A DNA stretch of 64,000 bases from Sinomonas atrocyanea (GCF_030811715.1 NZ_JAUSRH010000002.1:372001-436000); one strand, 5' to 3'; numbered from the stretch's first letter, positions 47,159-56,474 are shown. Numbers and translations are program-made. Notes: generated by a model from the letters alone, not told the origin.

Positions 47159-48367
47159 GTGACTGCTGTGCCAACCGTCCTCCCAGGAGCCCCCACGGGC
47201 GCCCCCGCCGAACCGGTGCGCCTCGAGCTGCCGCCCTTGCACCTGGGGCGGCTCACCGTCGACACCCCCGTGGTGCTCGCGCCGATGGCCGGCATCACGA
47301 ACACGGCCTTCCGGCGCCTGTGCCGCGAGTTCGGCGGGGGCCTGTACGTCGCCGAGATGGTCACGTCGCGGGCACTCGTCGAGCGGCATCCCGAGTCCCT
47401 GCGGATGATCCGGCACGATGACGACGAGACGGTCCGCTCCGTGCAGCTCTACGGGGTGGATCCAGTCACCGTGGGCCAGGCGGTCCGCATGCTCGTCGAG
47501 GAAGACCTGGCGGACCACATCGACCTCAACTTCGGCTGCCCGGTCCCCAAGGTCACCAAGCGCGGTGGAGGCTCGGCCCTGCCCTGGAAGACGGACCTGT
47601 TCACGCAGATCGTCACCACCGCGGTCCGCGAGGCCGACCAGGGCGGACTGCCGCTGACCGTGAAGATGCGCAAGGGCATCGACGAGGACCACCTGACGTA
47701 CCTCGAGGCCGGCCGGATCGCGCGGGATGCCGGCGTCGCGGCGGTGGCGCTGCACGGGCGCACAGCGGCCCAGTTCTACTCGGGGACGGCGGACTGGAGC
47801 GCCATCGCCCGGCTGCGGGAGGCCCTCCCAGACGTCCCGGTCCTCGGCAACGGCGACATCTGGAGCGCCGAGGACGCGGTGCGCATGGTGCGCGAGACGG
47901 GGGTCGACGGCGTCGTCGTCGGACGCGGATGCCAGGGCCGGCCGTGGCTCTTCGGCGACCTGCAGGCGGCCTTCGAAGGCCGCGCGGACCGCATCCAGCC
48001 CGGCCTCGCGGAGGTCGGCGAGGCGTTCTTCCGCCACGCGCAGCTCCTGGTCGAGTACTTCGAGGACGAGGGCAAGGCACTGCGGGACATCCGCAAGCAC
48101 GTCGCCTGGTACTTCAAGGGCTACGCGGTGGGAGGGGAGCTGCGGGCCCGCCTCGCGCAGGTGAACACGCTCGAGGAACTCCGCGGCCTTCTGGGCACGC
48201 TCGACGCGGACGCGCCCTACCCCGGCGCCGACGCCGAGGGCCCGCGGGGCCGGGCGGGGTCGCCGAAGCGGCCCGCCCTCCCGGACCGCTGGCTCGAGAG
48301 CCGGACCATGGACAGCGACCAGACCCGCGACATCGCCGCCGCAGAGCTGGACGTGTCCGGTGGCTGA
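47159..48367 (+). CDS. dusB: tRNA-dihydrouridine synthase
   Basis: FMN enzyme reducing uridines in the tRNA D-loop. 402 residues: VVLAPMAGITNTAFRRLCREFG, VQLYGVDPVTVGQA, catalytic cysteine in LNFGCPVPKVTKRGGGSAL, LTVKMRKGID, LHGRTAAQFYSG and PVLGNGDIWSAEDA. The C-terminal ~40 residues extend beyond the usual end. CACAAT (47147-47152) 6 nt before the GTG suggests a leaderless mRNA. Overlaps dgt by 8 nt; dus-dgt-dnaG is a conserved actinobacterial order. Confidence 0.95.
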   Translation: MTAVPTVLPGAPTGAPAEPVRLELPPLHLGRLTVDTPVVLAPMAGITNTAFRRLCREFGGGLYVAEMVTSRALVERHPESLRMIRHDDDETVRSVQLYGVDPVTVGQAVRMLVEEDLADHIDLNFGCPVPKVTKRGGGSALPWKTDLFTQIVTTAVREADQGGLPLTVKMRKGIDEDHLTYLEAGRIARDAGVAAVALHGRTAAQFYSGTADWSAIARLREALPDVPVLGNGDIWSAEDAVRMVRETGVDGVVVGRGCQGRPWLFGDLQAAFEGRADRIQPGLAEVGEAFFRHAQLLVEYFEDEGKALRDIRKHVAWYFKGYAVGGELRARLAQVNTLEELRGLLGTLDADAPYPGADAEGPRGRAGSPKRPALPDRWLESRTMDSDQTRDIAAAELDVSGG

Positions 48368-49643
48368 GGCAGTCGCCGAGGGCACCCGCGGCTATGCATC
48401 CCAGGACACGCAGCGCTGGGTCGAGGAGCCGACCAAGAAGTCCTACCGCAGCGACTTCGAGCGGGACAGGGCCCGCGTCCTCCACTCGTCCGCCCTGCGC
48501 CGGCTCGGCGCGAAGACGCAGGTGGTCGCGCCGGACACCGATGACTTCGTCCGCACCAGGCTGACCCATTCGCTCGAGGTCGCCCAGGTCGGCCGCGAGC
48601 TCGGACGGGTCCTCGGGTGCGATCCGGACGTCGTTGACGCGGCCTGCCTGAGCCACGACCTCGGCCACCCTCCGTTCGGCCACAACGGCGAGAGCGCCCT
48701 GAACGACATCGCCCACGCCATCGGCGGCTTCGAGGGCAACGCCCAGACCCTCCGCCTTCTGACGCGGCTCGAGCCGAAGGTCCTCGACGCCGCAGGTCGG
48801 CCCGCCGGGCTGAACCTGACGCGCGCGAGCCTGGACGCGGCGTGCAAGTACCCGTGGACCGCCGTCGATGCGCCGCTGGTCCACGGCCACCGCACCAGCA
48901 AGTTCGGCGCGTACGAGGACGACCTCCCGATCTTCTCCTGGATCAGGGAGGGCGCCCCCGCCGGGCGGTCGTGCATCGAAGCCCAGGTCATGGACCTCTC
49001 CGACGACATCGCGTACTCGGTCCACGACGTCGAGGACGCGATCGTGGCAGGCAAGTTCCAGCTGCGGTGGATGGAGAACCCGGACCACCGCGCGAGGGTC
49101 ATCGGCTACACCCAGCAGTGGTACCTGCCGCACAGCGACGCCGGCGCCATCGACGCGGCGCTCGCCCGGCTCGAGGCGACCCCCGTGTGGGTGCGCGAGG
49201 CGGACGGCTCGCGCAGGTCCATGGCGGCCCTGAAGAACATGACGAGCCAGCTGATCGGGCGGTTCTGCGACAGCGCGCTCTCGCTGACCAGGGCAGCCTA
49301 CGGGTCGGCGCCGCTCACGCGGTACGGCGGCGAGGTCATGGTCCCGGAGGAGACGGTCCTGGAGATCGCGGTCATGAAGGGGCTCGCTACCACGTTCGTC
49401 ATGACCACGGACCACCGCCAGCCCATCTACGAGCGCCAGCGCGAGGTCCTGCACGCCCTCGTCACGGCCCTGAGCGCCACCGGCGAGCGGCATCTCGAGC
49501 CGATGTTCGCAGCGGACTGGCGTGCAGCCGAGGACGACGCCGCCCGCCTGCGCGTCGTCGTGGACCAGGTCGCCTCCCTCACGGACGGCTCGGCCCTGGC
49601 CTGGTACGAGCGGCTTGTGGGGAGCCTGCCGAGCCTGTGGTGA
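48360..49643 (+). CDS. dgt: deoxyguanosine triphosphate triphosphohydrolase-like protein
   Basis: HD-superfamily dNTPase that cuts dNTPs to nucleoside and tripolyphosphate. 427 residues: RDRARVLHSSALRRLGAKTQV, then RTRLTHSLEVAQVGREL (first metal His), ACLSHDLGHPPFGHNGE (HD pair) and the C-terminal metal Asp in VMDLSDDIAYSVHDVEDAI. GTG 48360 overlaps the dus end. dnaG follows after ~50 bp from its own start signal. Confidence 0.94.
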   Translation: MAEAVAEGTRGYASQDTQRWVEEPTKKSYRSDFERDRARVLHSSALRRLGAKTQVVAPDTDDFVRTRLTHSLEVAQVGRELGRVLGCDPDVVDAACLSHDLGHPPFGHNGESALNDIAHAIGGFEGNAQTLRLLTRLEPKVLDAAGRPAGLNLTRASLDAACKYPWTAVDAPLVHGHRTSKFGAYEDDLPIFSWIREGAPAGRSCIEAQVMDLSDDIAYSVHDVEDAIVAGKFQLRWMENPDHRARVIGYTQQWYLPHSDAGAIDAALARLEATPVWVREADGSRRSMAALKNMTSQLIGRFCDSALSLTRAAYGSAPLTRYGGEVMVPEETVLEIAVMKGLATTFVMTTDHRQPIYERQREVLHALVTALSATGERHLEPMFAADWRAAEDDAARLRVVVDQVASLTDGSALAWYERLVGSLPSLW

Positions 49644-49695
49644 GCCCCGAAGGAGCCGGGCAAGGACTGACGGCGGCAGTGGCTAAGGTAGATCC

Positions 49696-51597
49696 GTGGC
49701 TGGCCTGATCAAACCCGAGGACATCGCGGAAGTCCGCGCCCGCACGGACATCAGGGAGATCGTCGACGGCTACGTGACGCTCAAGGGAGCAGGCATCGGC
49801 TCGTGGAAGGGCCTGTGCCCCTTCCATGACGAGCGCAGCCCCTCCTTCCACGTCCGCCCGCAAGTGGGCACCTACCACTGCTTCGGCTGCGGTGAGAGCG
49901 GCGACGTGATCAGCTTCCTGATGAAGATGGACCACACCGCCTTCGCCGAGACCGTCGAGAAGCTCGCTGCGCGCGTCGGCTACGAGCTGCACTACGAAGA
50001 GGGCGCAGGCCCCCGGCGCGAGGAGGTCGGGCGGCGGCAGCGGCTCCTCGACGCCCACAAGATCGCCGCCGAATTCTTCCAGGCACAGCTGCTGACGCCA
50101 GCGGCGGCCGCCGGACGGCAGTTCCTGTTCGAGCGCGGCTTCGAGCGCAACGTCGCAGAGCAGTTCGGTGTCGGCTTCGCCCCCCAGGGGTGGGACGCCC
50201 TCCTGAAGCACCTGCGGTCCAAGGGCTTCCGCGACGACGAGCTCAAGCTGACGGGCATGTTCTCCGAGGGCAACCGGGGGCTCTACGACCGCTTCCGCGG
50301 CCGCCTCATCTGGCCCATCCGCGACATCACCGGGGACGTGATCGGGTTCGGCGCCCGCCGCCTCTTCGACGACGACCAGGGACCCAAGTACCTCAACACC
50401 CCCGAGACGACGCTCTACAAGAAGTCCCAGGTCCTCTACGGGATCGACCTCGCCAAGCGCAACATCGCCAAGAAGCGACAGCTGGTCGTCGTGGAGGGCT
50501 ACACCGACGTCATGGCATGCCATCTGGCCGGGGTCGACACTGCGGTCGCGAGCTGCGGCACGGCGTTCGGCGCAGAGCACATCAAGATCGCGCGCCGCCT
50601 CCTCTCGGACGACGGGACCGGGGGAGAGGTCGTCTTCACGTTCGACGGCGACGCGGCAGGCCAGAAGGCGGCGCTCAAGGCCTTCGACGAGGACCAGCGC
50701 TTCGTCGCCCAGACCTACGTTGCCGTCGAGCCGAGCGGCATGGACCCGTGCGAGCTGCGGCAGCACCGCGGCGACGCGGCGGTGGTCCAGCTCATCGGGA
50801 CCCGGCGCCCGCTCTTCGAGTTCGCGATCCAGGCGACGCTGCGCAAGCACAACCTCGACTCGGTCGAGGGCAGGGTGTCAGCCCTTCGGGAGGCCGCCCC
50901 CGTCGTCGCCCAGATCCGCGACCCCGCGATCCGTCCCGCCTACACCCGCGAGCTCGCGAAGTGGCTCGGGGTCCCCCTCGAGGACGTCTCCCGTGCGGTG
51001 CAGTCGGCCGCGCGGCGGGGCGCGCCGCCCACCGCACCGCGCCACGGCTCCCCTCAGCAGGAGGGCCCCGCGCACGACGGCGACGGCCCGGCCCCCGCGT
51101 CCTTCTCGCCTGCCGCGTGGCGTCCGGACCCGCGCGACCCGGTCGCGATCATGGAACGCCAGGCGCTCGAGGTCGTGCTCCAGCAGCCCCAGATGCTCGC
51201 CGACTCGGCCTGGGCCGAGTTCTCGGCCGCACGGTTCGCCGCGCCCGCCCACGCGGCCCTCCACGCCGCTATCGTCGCCGCGGGACGCGCCGCGCCCCAG
51301 GAGGCGGCCGCGGCCTGGATCGAACGGGTACGCCACGAGCTGCCCGAGGCCCTGCGCCCCCTCATGGCCGAACTCGCGGTGACCCCGCTCCCGGCCACGA
51401 CCGAGGAGTCGCTCGAGAGGTACTGCCGGGACATCCTCGCCGGACTCGCCGAGCTCCAGATCACCGCCCAGAAGGCGGAGATGATGGGGCAGCTGCAGCG
51501 GCTCGGCCCGGACAGCCCTCCTGAGGAGTTCCAGCGGCTCAACCGGGCCCTGCTGGACCTCGAGCTCCGCCGCAGGGCGCTCCGTTCGCCCGACTGA
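49696..51597 (+). CDS. dnaG: DNA primase
   Basis: Synthesises RNA primers for replication. 633 residues: N-terminal CHC2 zinc finger (CPFHDERSPSFHV...YHCFGCG), the RNAP-like basic core (FGARRLFDDDQGPKYLNTPET), TOPRIM domain with VVVEGYTDVMA and the acidic FTFDGDAAGQKAA, then a Pro/Ala linker (~440-475) and the helicase-binding C-terminus. TAAGGT (49684-49689) lies 6 nt before the GTG, so this gene too is probably leaderless. Confidence 0.96.
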   Translation: MAGLIKPEDIAEVRARTDIREIVDGYVTLKGAGIGSWKGLCPFHDERSPSFHVRPQVGTYHCFGCGESGDVISFLMKMDHTAFAETVEKLAARVGYELHYEEGAGPRREEVGRRQRLLDAHKIAAEFFQAQLLTPAAAAGRQFLFERGFERNVAEQFGVGFAPQGWDALLKHLRSKGFRDDELKLTGMFSEGNRGLYDRFRGRLIWPIRDITGDVIGFGARRLFDDDQGPKYLNTPETTLYKKSQVLYGIDLAKRNIAKKRQLVVVEGYTDVMACHLAGVDTAVASCGTAFGAEHIKIARRLLSDDGTGGEVVFTFDGDAAGQKAALKAFDEDQRFVAQTYVAVEPSGMDPCELRQHRGDAAVVQLIGTRRPLFEFAIQATLRKHNLDSVEGRVSALREAAPVVAQIRDPAIRPAYTRELAKWLGVPLEDVSRAVQSAARRGAPPTAPRHGSPQQEGPAHDGDGPAPASFSPAAWRPDPRDPVAIMERQALEVVLQQPQMLADSAWAEFSAARFAAPAHAALHAAIVAAGRAAPQEAAAAWIERVRHELPEALRPLMAELAVTPLPATTEESLERYCRDILAGLAELQITAQKAEMMGQLQRLGPDSPPEEFQRLNRALLDLELRRRALRSPD

Positions 51598-51659
51598 TCG
51601 TCCCGACGGTGCGCCGCGACGGGCCCGGGCGCCGATTTCGCGGGAGGCGCGCGCCCTGA

Positions 51660-51665
51660 TAGGGT
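51660..51665 (+). promoter_or_regulatory. -10 box of the tRNA-Asn pair
   Basis: TAGGGT in GATAGGGTAGAAC, 14 nt before the first mature tRNA base; fits a stable-RNA promoter. Confidence 0.55.
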
Positions 51666-51679
51666 AGAACCCGCTGCAA

Positions 51680-51752
51680 TCCCCCGTAGCTCAATTGGCA
51701 GAGCATTCGACTGTTAATCGAAGGGTTACTGGTTCGAGTCCAGTCGGGGGAG
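51680..51752 (+). tRNA. tRNA-Asn (anticodon GTT), copy 1
   Basis: Full cloverleaf: acceptor TCCCCCG/CGGGGGA, D arm GCTC/GAGC, anticodon stem TTCGA/TCGAA with loop CTGTTAA, T arm ACTGG/CCAGT, discriminator G. CCA is encoded (51753-51755). Confidence 0.97.
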
Positions 51753-51766
51753 CCACTTGCAGCCAT

Positions 51767-51839
51767 TCCCCCGTAGCTCAATTGGCAGAGCATTCGACTG
51801 TTAATCGAAGGGTTACTGGTTCGAGTCCAGTCGGGGGAG
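51767..51839 (+). tRNA. tRNA-Asn (anticodon GTT), copy 2
   Basis: Identical to copy 1 and separated from its CCA by 11 bp; CCA encoded at 51840-51842. A tandem duplication, probably transcribed together with copy 1. Confidence 0.97.
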
Positions 51840-51903
51840 CCATGGTGTGCGCCACCGGCCGGAAGGCCGGTGCAGCGCCGCCCGCGGCCTCTATCATGAA
51901 CGT

Positions 51904-52332
51904 ATGCCCGAACCGTCGGCCTCCCTCCCGGCAGGGTGGACCCGCTACGAGGGTCCCCTCCTGACCGTGTGGCGTGCCCGCTTCGAGAGCGTGTACGGCG
52001 AGGGGTCCGCCGCCGGATTCAACGATGGGCTGCTGATGCGGGACCACCGCAGGCCCATCGCCCAGTGGGTCAACTTCGCCCTGAGGTCCGCCGTCCTCGT
52101 CGCTCCCGAGACCCCGGCCGGCTGGCCCGTCCAGCGCTTCGCCATCTACTACGCGCCGCCCCGCGAGGGATTCGAGACCATCCGGACCGAGCGCCACGAG
52201 TGGCTCCCACGCGGCCCCCGCGGCTCGGCCACGGACACCGACGCCTTCGACGCCGCGGTCCACGCCGCCGAACAGTTCCTGCAGGTCGAGGCCGCCTTCG
52301 GGGCGCTCGGGACCGGGAGCTCCCCAGGCTGA
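51904..52332 (+). CDS. small protein of unknown function
   Basis: A 142-residue soluble protein I do not recognise. It has a WTRYEGPLLTVWRARFESVYGEGSAAGFNDG segment, a middle with LVAPETPAGWPVQRFAIYYAP, and an Ala-rich helix at the end. TATCAT (51892-51897) lies 6 nt before the ATG, which supports the start and leaderless transcription, and codon use matches neighbours, so I regard it as a real gene. It stands alone between the tRNA pair and a membrane-protein gene. Confidence 0.65.
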   Translation: MPEPSASLPAGWTRYEGPLLTVWRARFESVYGEGSAAGFNDGLLMRDHRRPIAQWVNFALRSAVLVAPETPAGWPVQRFAIYYAPPREGFETIRTERHEWLPRGPRGSATDTDAFDAAVHAAEQFLQVEAAFGALGTGSSPG

Positions 52333-52433
52333 GGCTGGCTGCGCGGCGTCGGGCCCCGCGCGGCCCCGGGTGGTAGTTTGGTCACGGATTGCGCCTCGCG
52401 CGTTCCGGACCGACTGGAAGGAACCCGACGACG

Positions 52434-53318
52434 ATGAGTGGACGCCACAGCATGCCGGATGATCGGCGGCCGAAACTGGCGGCTCTGCCGGACCTCGCAG
52501 GCCAGGCCGCACGGCTCGCACCGCGCCAGCTGAACGATGAGCTGACGCTAGCGAAGATCGAAATGAAGCAGAGGGGGAAGCAGGCCGGCATCGGTGCCGG
52601 CCTGTTCGGTGTGGCGCTCGTGTTCCTCGGGCTCCTCGTGATCGCGCTCGTCGTGGCCGCGATCCTGGGCCTCGCCACCGTGATGCCGGGATGGCTCGCG
52701 GCACTCCTGGTCAGTGCGGCCTTCCTCGTGATCCTTGCGATCGCTGCGCTCATCGGGCTCCGCTGGGTGAAGAAGGCCATGCCCCTTGTCCCGGCCGACG
52801 CCATCCGCGGCCTGCGGTACGACCTCGGAATCGTGACCGAGGGCCGCAGCTTCGACCCGCGTCTGCTCGACCCCTCCACGATCCAGTACAAGCGCGCCCA
52901 GGCCACCAAGGAGGCCGAGAAGGCGCGGCAGCGGCTGGAGAAGGAGGCGCAGGACCGGGCCCACGGCAAGGTCAAGCTGCCGACTCCCACCGAGGCAGAG
53001 CTGCGCGAGCGCCTGGAGAAGCGCCGCGAGCACCTCCTCGACGTCCGCGAAGGGCTCGTCGCCGAAATGGACGTCAAGCGCCAGGCAGGCTACCTCGCCG
53101 AGGACGTGCGCTCGGCCCTGGCCGGTGCAGCAGGACGCCGCCCCTCTGCGAAGGGCGCGCCGTCCACCCCGGGCGCGGCCGGCCAGCACAACGAGGACGC
53201 GGCGCGCCGCGGTGCCGAGGCCGCCGAGATGATCCGGGAGCGCTGGGCACCCCTGACCGTCTTCACCGTGTCGGCGACCGCCTTCGTCGTGTTCCTGCGC
53301 AAGCTGGTCAAGAGCTGA
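52434..53318 (+). CDS. phage-holin-like (Phage_holin_3_6) membrane protein
   Basis: A 294-residue protein whose first half (DELTLAKIEMKQRGKQAGIGAGLFGVALVFLGLLVIALVV) matches the actinobacterial holin-3_6/YqjE pattern: amphipathic helix followed by two membrane helices (~60-80, ~85-110). A long charged coiled-coil (~150-225, EKARQRLEKEAQDRAHGKV) follows, and a third hydrophobic helix closes the C-terminus (LTVFTVSATAFVVFL). Despite the family name these are chromosomal; no phage genes are near. AAGGAA precedes the ATG; TAGTTT (52374-52379) is a possible -10. Confidence 0.85.
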   Translation: MSGRHSMPDDRRPKLAALPDLAGQAARLAPRQLNDELTLAKIEMKQRGKQAGIGAGLFGVALVFLGLLVIALVVAAILGLATVMPGWLAALLVSAAFLVILAIAALIGLRWVKKAMPLVPADAIRGLRYDLGIVTEGRSFDPRLLDPSTIQYKRAQATKEAEKARQRLEKEAQDRAHGKVKLPTPTEAELRERLEKRREHLLDVREGLVAEMDVKRQAGYLAEDVRSALAGAAGRRPSAKGAPSTPGAAGQHNEDAARRGAEAAEMIRERWAPLTVFTVSATAFVVFLRKLVKS

Positions 53319-53407
53319 TCGGCCGGGGGACCTCGAGTGCACGGCAGTACGTCGGCCGTGGGGGGAACGCGAGCGATGCGGGGCCATGAGTGGGCGGAGC
53401 GGTCCCC

Positions 53408-54049
53408 GTGAGGCTCTTCGACGCCGGCGCGCGTCCCGGGCGCGGACAGACCGAGACGGATGCCGTCCTGACCCTGCCGAATGTCATCACCATCCTGCGG
53501 TTCCTCGGCGTGCCACTGTTCATGTGGCTCGTCCTCGGACCTCGGGAGTACGGATGGTCGGTCGTGGTGCTCGCCGTCATGGGCAGCACTGACTGGGTCG
53601 ACGGGTACGTCGCGCGGCGGCTCGGCCAGACCTCGGCCCTCGGCCGGGTCCTCGATCCCGCCGCGGACCGCCTTGCGCTCCTGGCCGTCGCGCTCACCCT
53701 CGTGCTCGCCGATGTCGTGCAGTGGTGGTACCTCGCCGCGCTCCTGGTGCCGGACGTCGCCCTCGGCATCGCTTCGCTCTTCTACTTCCACAGCCACCCG
53801 GACCTCCCGGTCTCCAGGGTCGGCAAGGTCCGCACCGCCCTGCTCCTCGTGGGAACCCCGCTCCTCGTCCTCTCCAAGCTCGCCCTGCCGGGCGCCTCCC
53901 TCTACTCGGCTGCGGCGTGGGCCTTCCTCGTGCTCGGCCTGCTCGGGCACTGGGTCGCGGCGGTGAACTACTTCCGCGCGATCGTCGCCAAGGGGCGGCC
54001 GGTCCGGAAGGGCCGGCTCGGGGACGGCAGCAGGGAGGCTGGCTGCTGA
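53408..54049 (+). CDS. CDP-alcohol phosphatidyltransferase
   Basis: Membrane enzyme transferring a phosphatidyl group from CDP-diacylglycerol to an alcohol. 213 residues, about six helices. The complete signature D-G-x2-A-R-x8-G-x3-D-x3-D is present in DWVDGYVARRLGQTSALG followed by RVLDPAADR. It resembles PgsA/cardiolipin-synthase-type members; acceptor unknown. GTG 53408 is favoured over GTG 53390. The next ORF overlaps the stop (TGATG). Confidence 0.88.
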   Translation: MRLFDAGARPGRGQTETDAVLTLPNVITILRFLGVPLFMWLVLGPREYGWSVVVLAVMGSTDWVDGYVARRLGQTSALGRVLDPAADRLALLAVALTLVLADVVQWWYLAALLVPDVALGIASLFYFHSHPDLPVSRVGKVRTALLLVGTPLLVLSKLALPGASLYSAAAWAFLVLGLLGHWVAAVNYFRAIVAKGRPVRKGRLGDGSREAGC

Positions 54050-54981
54050 TGGTGTGGTTCGCCGTGGTCCTCGCCGTGCTGGGCGCCTTCTTCCTCGCGA
54101 TCGGCGCCCAGCGCCAGGGGAGCGCCGTCAAGGCCGACATGGGCGGCCTGGCGCTCAGCTCGCGGGGATTCGTCCGCCTGGTGAGGAACCCGCGCTGGGT
54201 CCTCGGGCTCGCGCTGCTCGGGGCGGGAATGCTGTGCAACATGGTCGCCCTCGTCTCGGCCCCGCTGACCGTCATCCAGCCGATCGGTGCCATCGCGCTT
54301 GTGATCACGACGGTGGTGAACTCGAAGGACCAGGGCATCACGATCAACCGGCCGACCGTCGTCGCGATCAGCTCCTGCGTCACCGGCTCGGCGCTGTTCG
54401 TCCTCCTCGCCGTGAACGCGACCGTCGAGAACCACCACGTCGGCCCAGACGCCGAACTCACGATCGTCCTCCTGCTCGCCCTCGCGGTGGGGGTCTTCGG
54501 CTCCCTCGCCGCGATGTTCCGCCACCGGCTCGGTGCCTTCGTCTACATCCTCGGCGCCGGCGTGCTGTTCGGTTTCGTCGCCGTCCTGACCCGCATCATC
54601 GGCCGCGACCTCCTGGCAGCCAACGGCCAATTCCTGCTCAACGTCCAGTGGTACTCCGTGGTCGCGATCGCCGCGGCCGGCGGACTCGGCTCGTGGTTCG
54701 TCCAGAACGCCTACTCCTCCGGGCCTCCGGACCTCGTCATCGCGGGCCTGACGGTCATCGATCCGATCGTGGGCATCGCGATAGGCATCACCATCCTCGG
54801 TGAGCTGCGTCCCGATGTGCCGCCAGTGCTCGCGTTGTCCATGGTCGTGGCCGCCCTCGTTGCTATCGTGGGGGTCATTGCCCTGTCCCGGCACCACCCC
54901 GAGGTCGCGAAGCGGAGGAAGGACGCCGCCCGCGAGCTCCGGGGAGGATCCGGGCCCGATGCACGTTCCCACGCCGGCTGA
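54049..54981 (+). CDS. DMT-family / NIPA-like transporter
   Basis: A 310-residue protein with nine or ten helices: VVLAVLGAFFLAIGAQRQGSAV, APLTVIQPIGAIALVITTVV (first repeat), GLTVIDPIVGIAIGITILGE (second repeat). The double EamA-like repeat is typical of DMT and NIPA magnesium-transporter families. Starts in the stop of the phosphatidyltransferase gene. A GT4 glycosyltransferase gene follows ~60 bp later, so the three genes may serve one cell-envelope lipid function; this is inference. Confidence 0.82.
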   Translation: MVWFAVVLAVLGAFFLAIGAQRQGSAVKADMGGLALSSRGFVRLVRNPRWVLGLALLGAGMLCNMVALVSAPLTVIQPIGAIALVITTVVNSKDQGITINRPTVVAISSCVTGSALFVLLAVNATVENHHVGPDAELTIVLLLALAVGVFGSLAAMFRHRLGAFVYILGAGVLFGFVAVLTRIIGRDLLAANGQFLLNVQWYSVVAIAAAGGLGSWFVQNAYSSGPPDLVIAGLTVIDPIVGIAIGITILGELRPDVPPVLALSMVVAALVAIVGVIALSRHHPEVAKRRKDAARELRGGSGPDARSHAG

Positions 54982-55044
54982 TGCCCACCCGCCACCGGCA
55001 CAGCGGAGCCGGAACAGCCGGCCCGCCCGACCAGGAGAGCCCTC

Positions 55045-56262
55045 GTGACACTGCCTGACTCCGACACGGACCTGACCAGCAAGCCGCTGACGATCCTCAT
55101 CGGCGCCGACACCTACCCGCCGCACGTCAACGGCGCAGCCCAGTTCGGCTACCGCCTCGCCAAGGGCATGACCGCTCGCGGGCACCACGTCCACGTTGCC
55201 GCGGTGCGTTCCGACAGGGGCAAGAGCTTCACCGAGGTGCGGCCCGAGGCCACCGTGCACCGCCTCCGCTCCCACTCGGTGCCCACCCACGAGTACTGGC
55301 GCATCGTGTTCCCCTGGGAGGTGAAGAAGGAGATCGCGCTCCTCTTCGACCACGTCCAGCCGGACGTCGTGCACATCCAGAGCCACTACATGATCGGCGA
55401 GCACGTCCTGTACGAGGCGGTCCGGCGCGGCATCCGCGTCGTGGCGACGAACCACTTCATGCCGGAGAACCTCAACCCCTTCCTGCCCTTCCCGCAGTGG
55501 TTCATCGACATTGTCGGCCGCCAGTCGTGGAAGGACATGGGCAAGGTCATGGGCCAGGCCGACGTCGTCACGACCCCCACGCCGCTCGCGGCGCAGGCGA
55601 TGCACGACCACGCGTTCCTAACCGACGTCCTCCCGCTCTCCAACGGCATCGACATTGCGGCCTATGAGCCGCGGCCCGACGAGACCGTCCAGAAGAACCA
55701 GTACCCGACCGTGCTGTTCGCCGGCCGACTGGCCGAGGAGAAGCACGTCGACGTGCTGATCAAGGCCATCGCCAAGACCCCTGCCGAGCTCGACGTGCAC
55801 CTCGAGATCGTCGGCGGGGGAGAGGTGCGCCCCTCCCTCGAGAAGCTGGTGGACAGCCTCGGCGTCCGCGACCGCGTGCGCTTCCTGGGGCTCGCCCCCG
55901 ACGATGAGCTGCGGCTCGCGTACCTGCGCGCCGACCTCTTCTGCATGCCCGGCACCGCCGAGCTCCAGTCCCTCGTCACGCTCGAGGCGATGAGCGCCTC
56001 CACCCCCGTGGTCCTCGCCGACGCGATGGCCCTGCCGCACCTCGTGGCCGACGGCGAGAACGGCTACCTCTTCAGGCCCAACGACAGTGACGATCTTGCC
56101 GCGAAGATCACCGCCGTCCTGAGCCAGTCGGAGCAGGAGCTGGCCCGCATGGGGGCCGAGAGCCACCGCATGGTGCAGAAGCACGGCATCAAGGCGACCC
56201 TGGACACGTTCGAGGCCCTCTACCGCGGCACGGACCTAGGGGGAGACCTGGCCCGCGCGTAG
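55045..56262 (+). CDS. GT4 family glycosyltransferase
   Basis: A 405-residue GT-B enzyme. N-terminal domain: IGADTYPPHVNGAAQFGYRLAKGM and NHFMPENLNPFLP; C-terminal nucleotide-sugar domain: LFAGRLAEEKHVDVLIKAI, VRFLGLAPDDELRLAYLRADLFCMPG and the acidic motif ELQSLVTLEAMSASTPVV. Similar to lipid glycosyltransferases (e.g. PimB/diacylglycerol glycosyltransferase types). Co-located with a CDP-alcohol phosphatidyltransferase, so a glycolipid or phosphoglycolipid product is plausible. Start GTG with GGAGAG upstream. Confidence 0.88.
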   Translation: MTLPDSDTDLTSKPLTILIGADTYPPHVNGAAQFGYRLAKGMTARGHHVHVAAVRSDRGKSFTEVRPEATVHRLRSHSVPTHEYWRIVFPWEVKKEIALLFDHVQPDVVHIQSHYMIGEHVLYEAVRRGIRVVATNHFMPENLNPFLPFPQWFIDIVGRQSWKDMGKVMGQADVVTTPTPLAAQAMHDHAFLTDVLPLSNGIDIAAYEPRPDETVQKNQYPTVLFAGRLAEEKHVDVLIKAIAKTPAELDVHLEIVGGGEVRPSLEKLVDSLGVRDRVRFLGLAPDDELRLAYLRADLFCMPGTAELQSLVTLEAMSASTPVVLADAMALPHLVADGENGYLFRPNDSDDLAAKITAVLSQSEQELARMGAESHRMVQKHGIKATLDTFEALYRGTDLGGDLARA

Positions 56263-56281
56263 CCCGGCGCGGCGGTGCCAC

Positions 56282-56287
56282 TAGGAT
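56282..56287 (+). promoter_or_regulatory. -10 box of the tRNA(CAT) gene
   Basis: TAGGAT, 26 nt before the mature tRNA start. Confidence 0.5.
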
Positions 56288-56313
56288 GAGATGGTCCCGC
56301 CCGCGCGGGACGG

Positions 56314-56387
<74 letters not shown>

Positions 56388-56474
56388 CCCGCAGGGCCCG
56401 GGGCCAGCCATGGTTCCGGGCCTTCGTCGTCCCGGCCGCTCTGTGACCTGCCGTCTCACCGGCCGTCCGGGCGG

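Noticed and set aside
51660-51853. Integrated element at the tRNA-Asn genes
   Set aside because: No integrase and no att-type direct repeat of a tRNA 3' end at a distance; the second copy is a complete tRNA.
51695-51964. ORF encoding MAEHSTVNRRVTGSSPVGG twice
   Set aside because: It is the translation of the two tandem tRNA-Asn genes, a well-known false ORF.
52434-53318. Prophage remnant because of a holin-like protein
   Set aside because: The holin_3_6 family is chromosomal in actinobacteria; no lysin, integrase or structural phage genes are adjacent.
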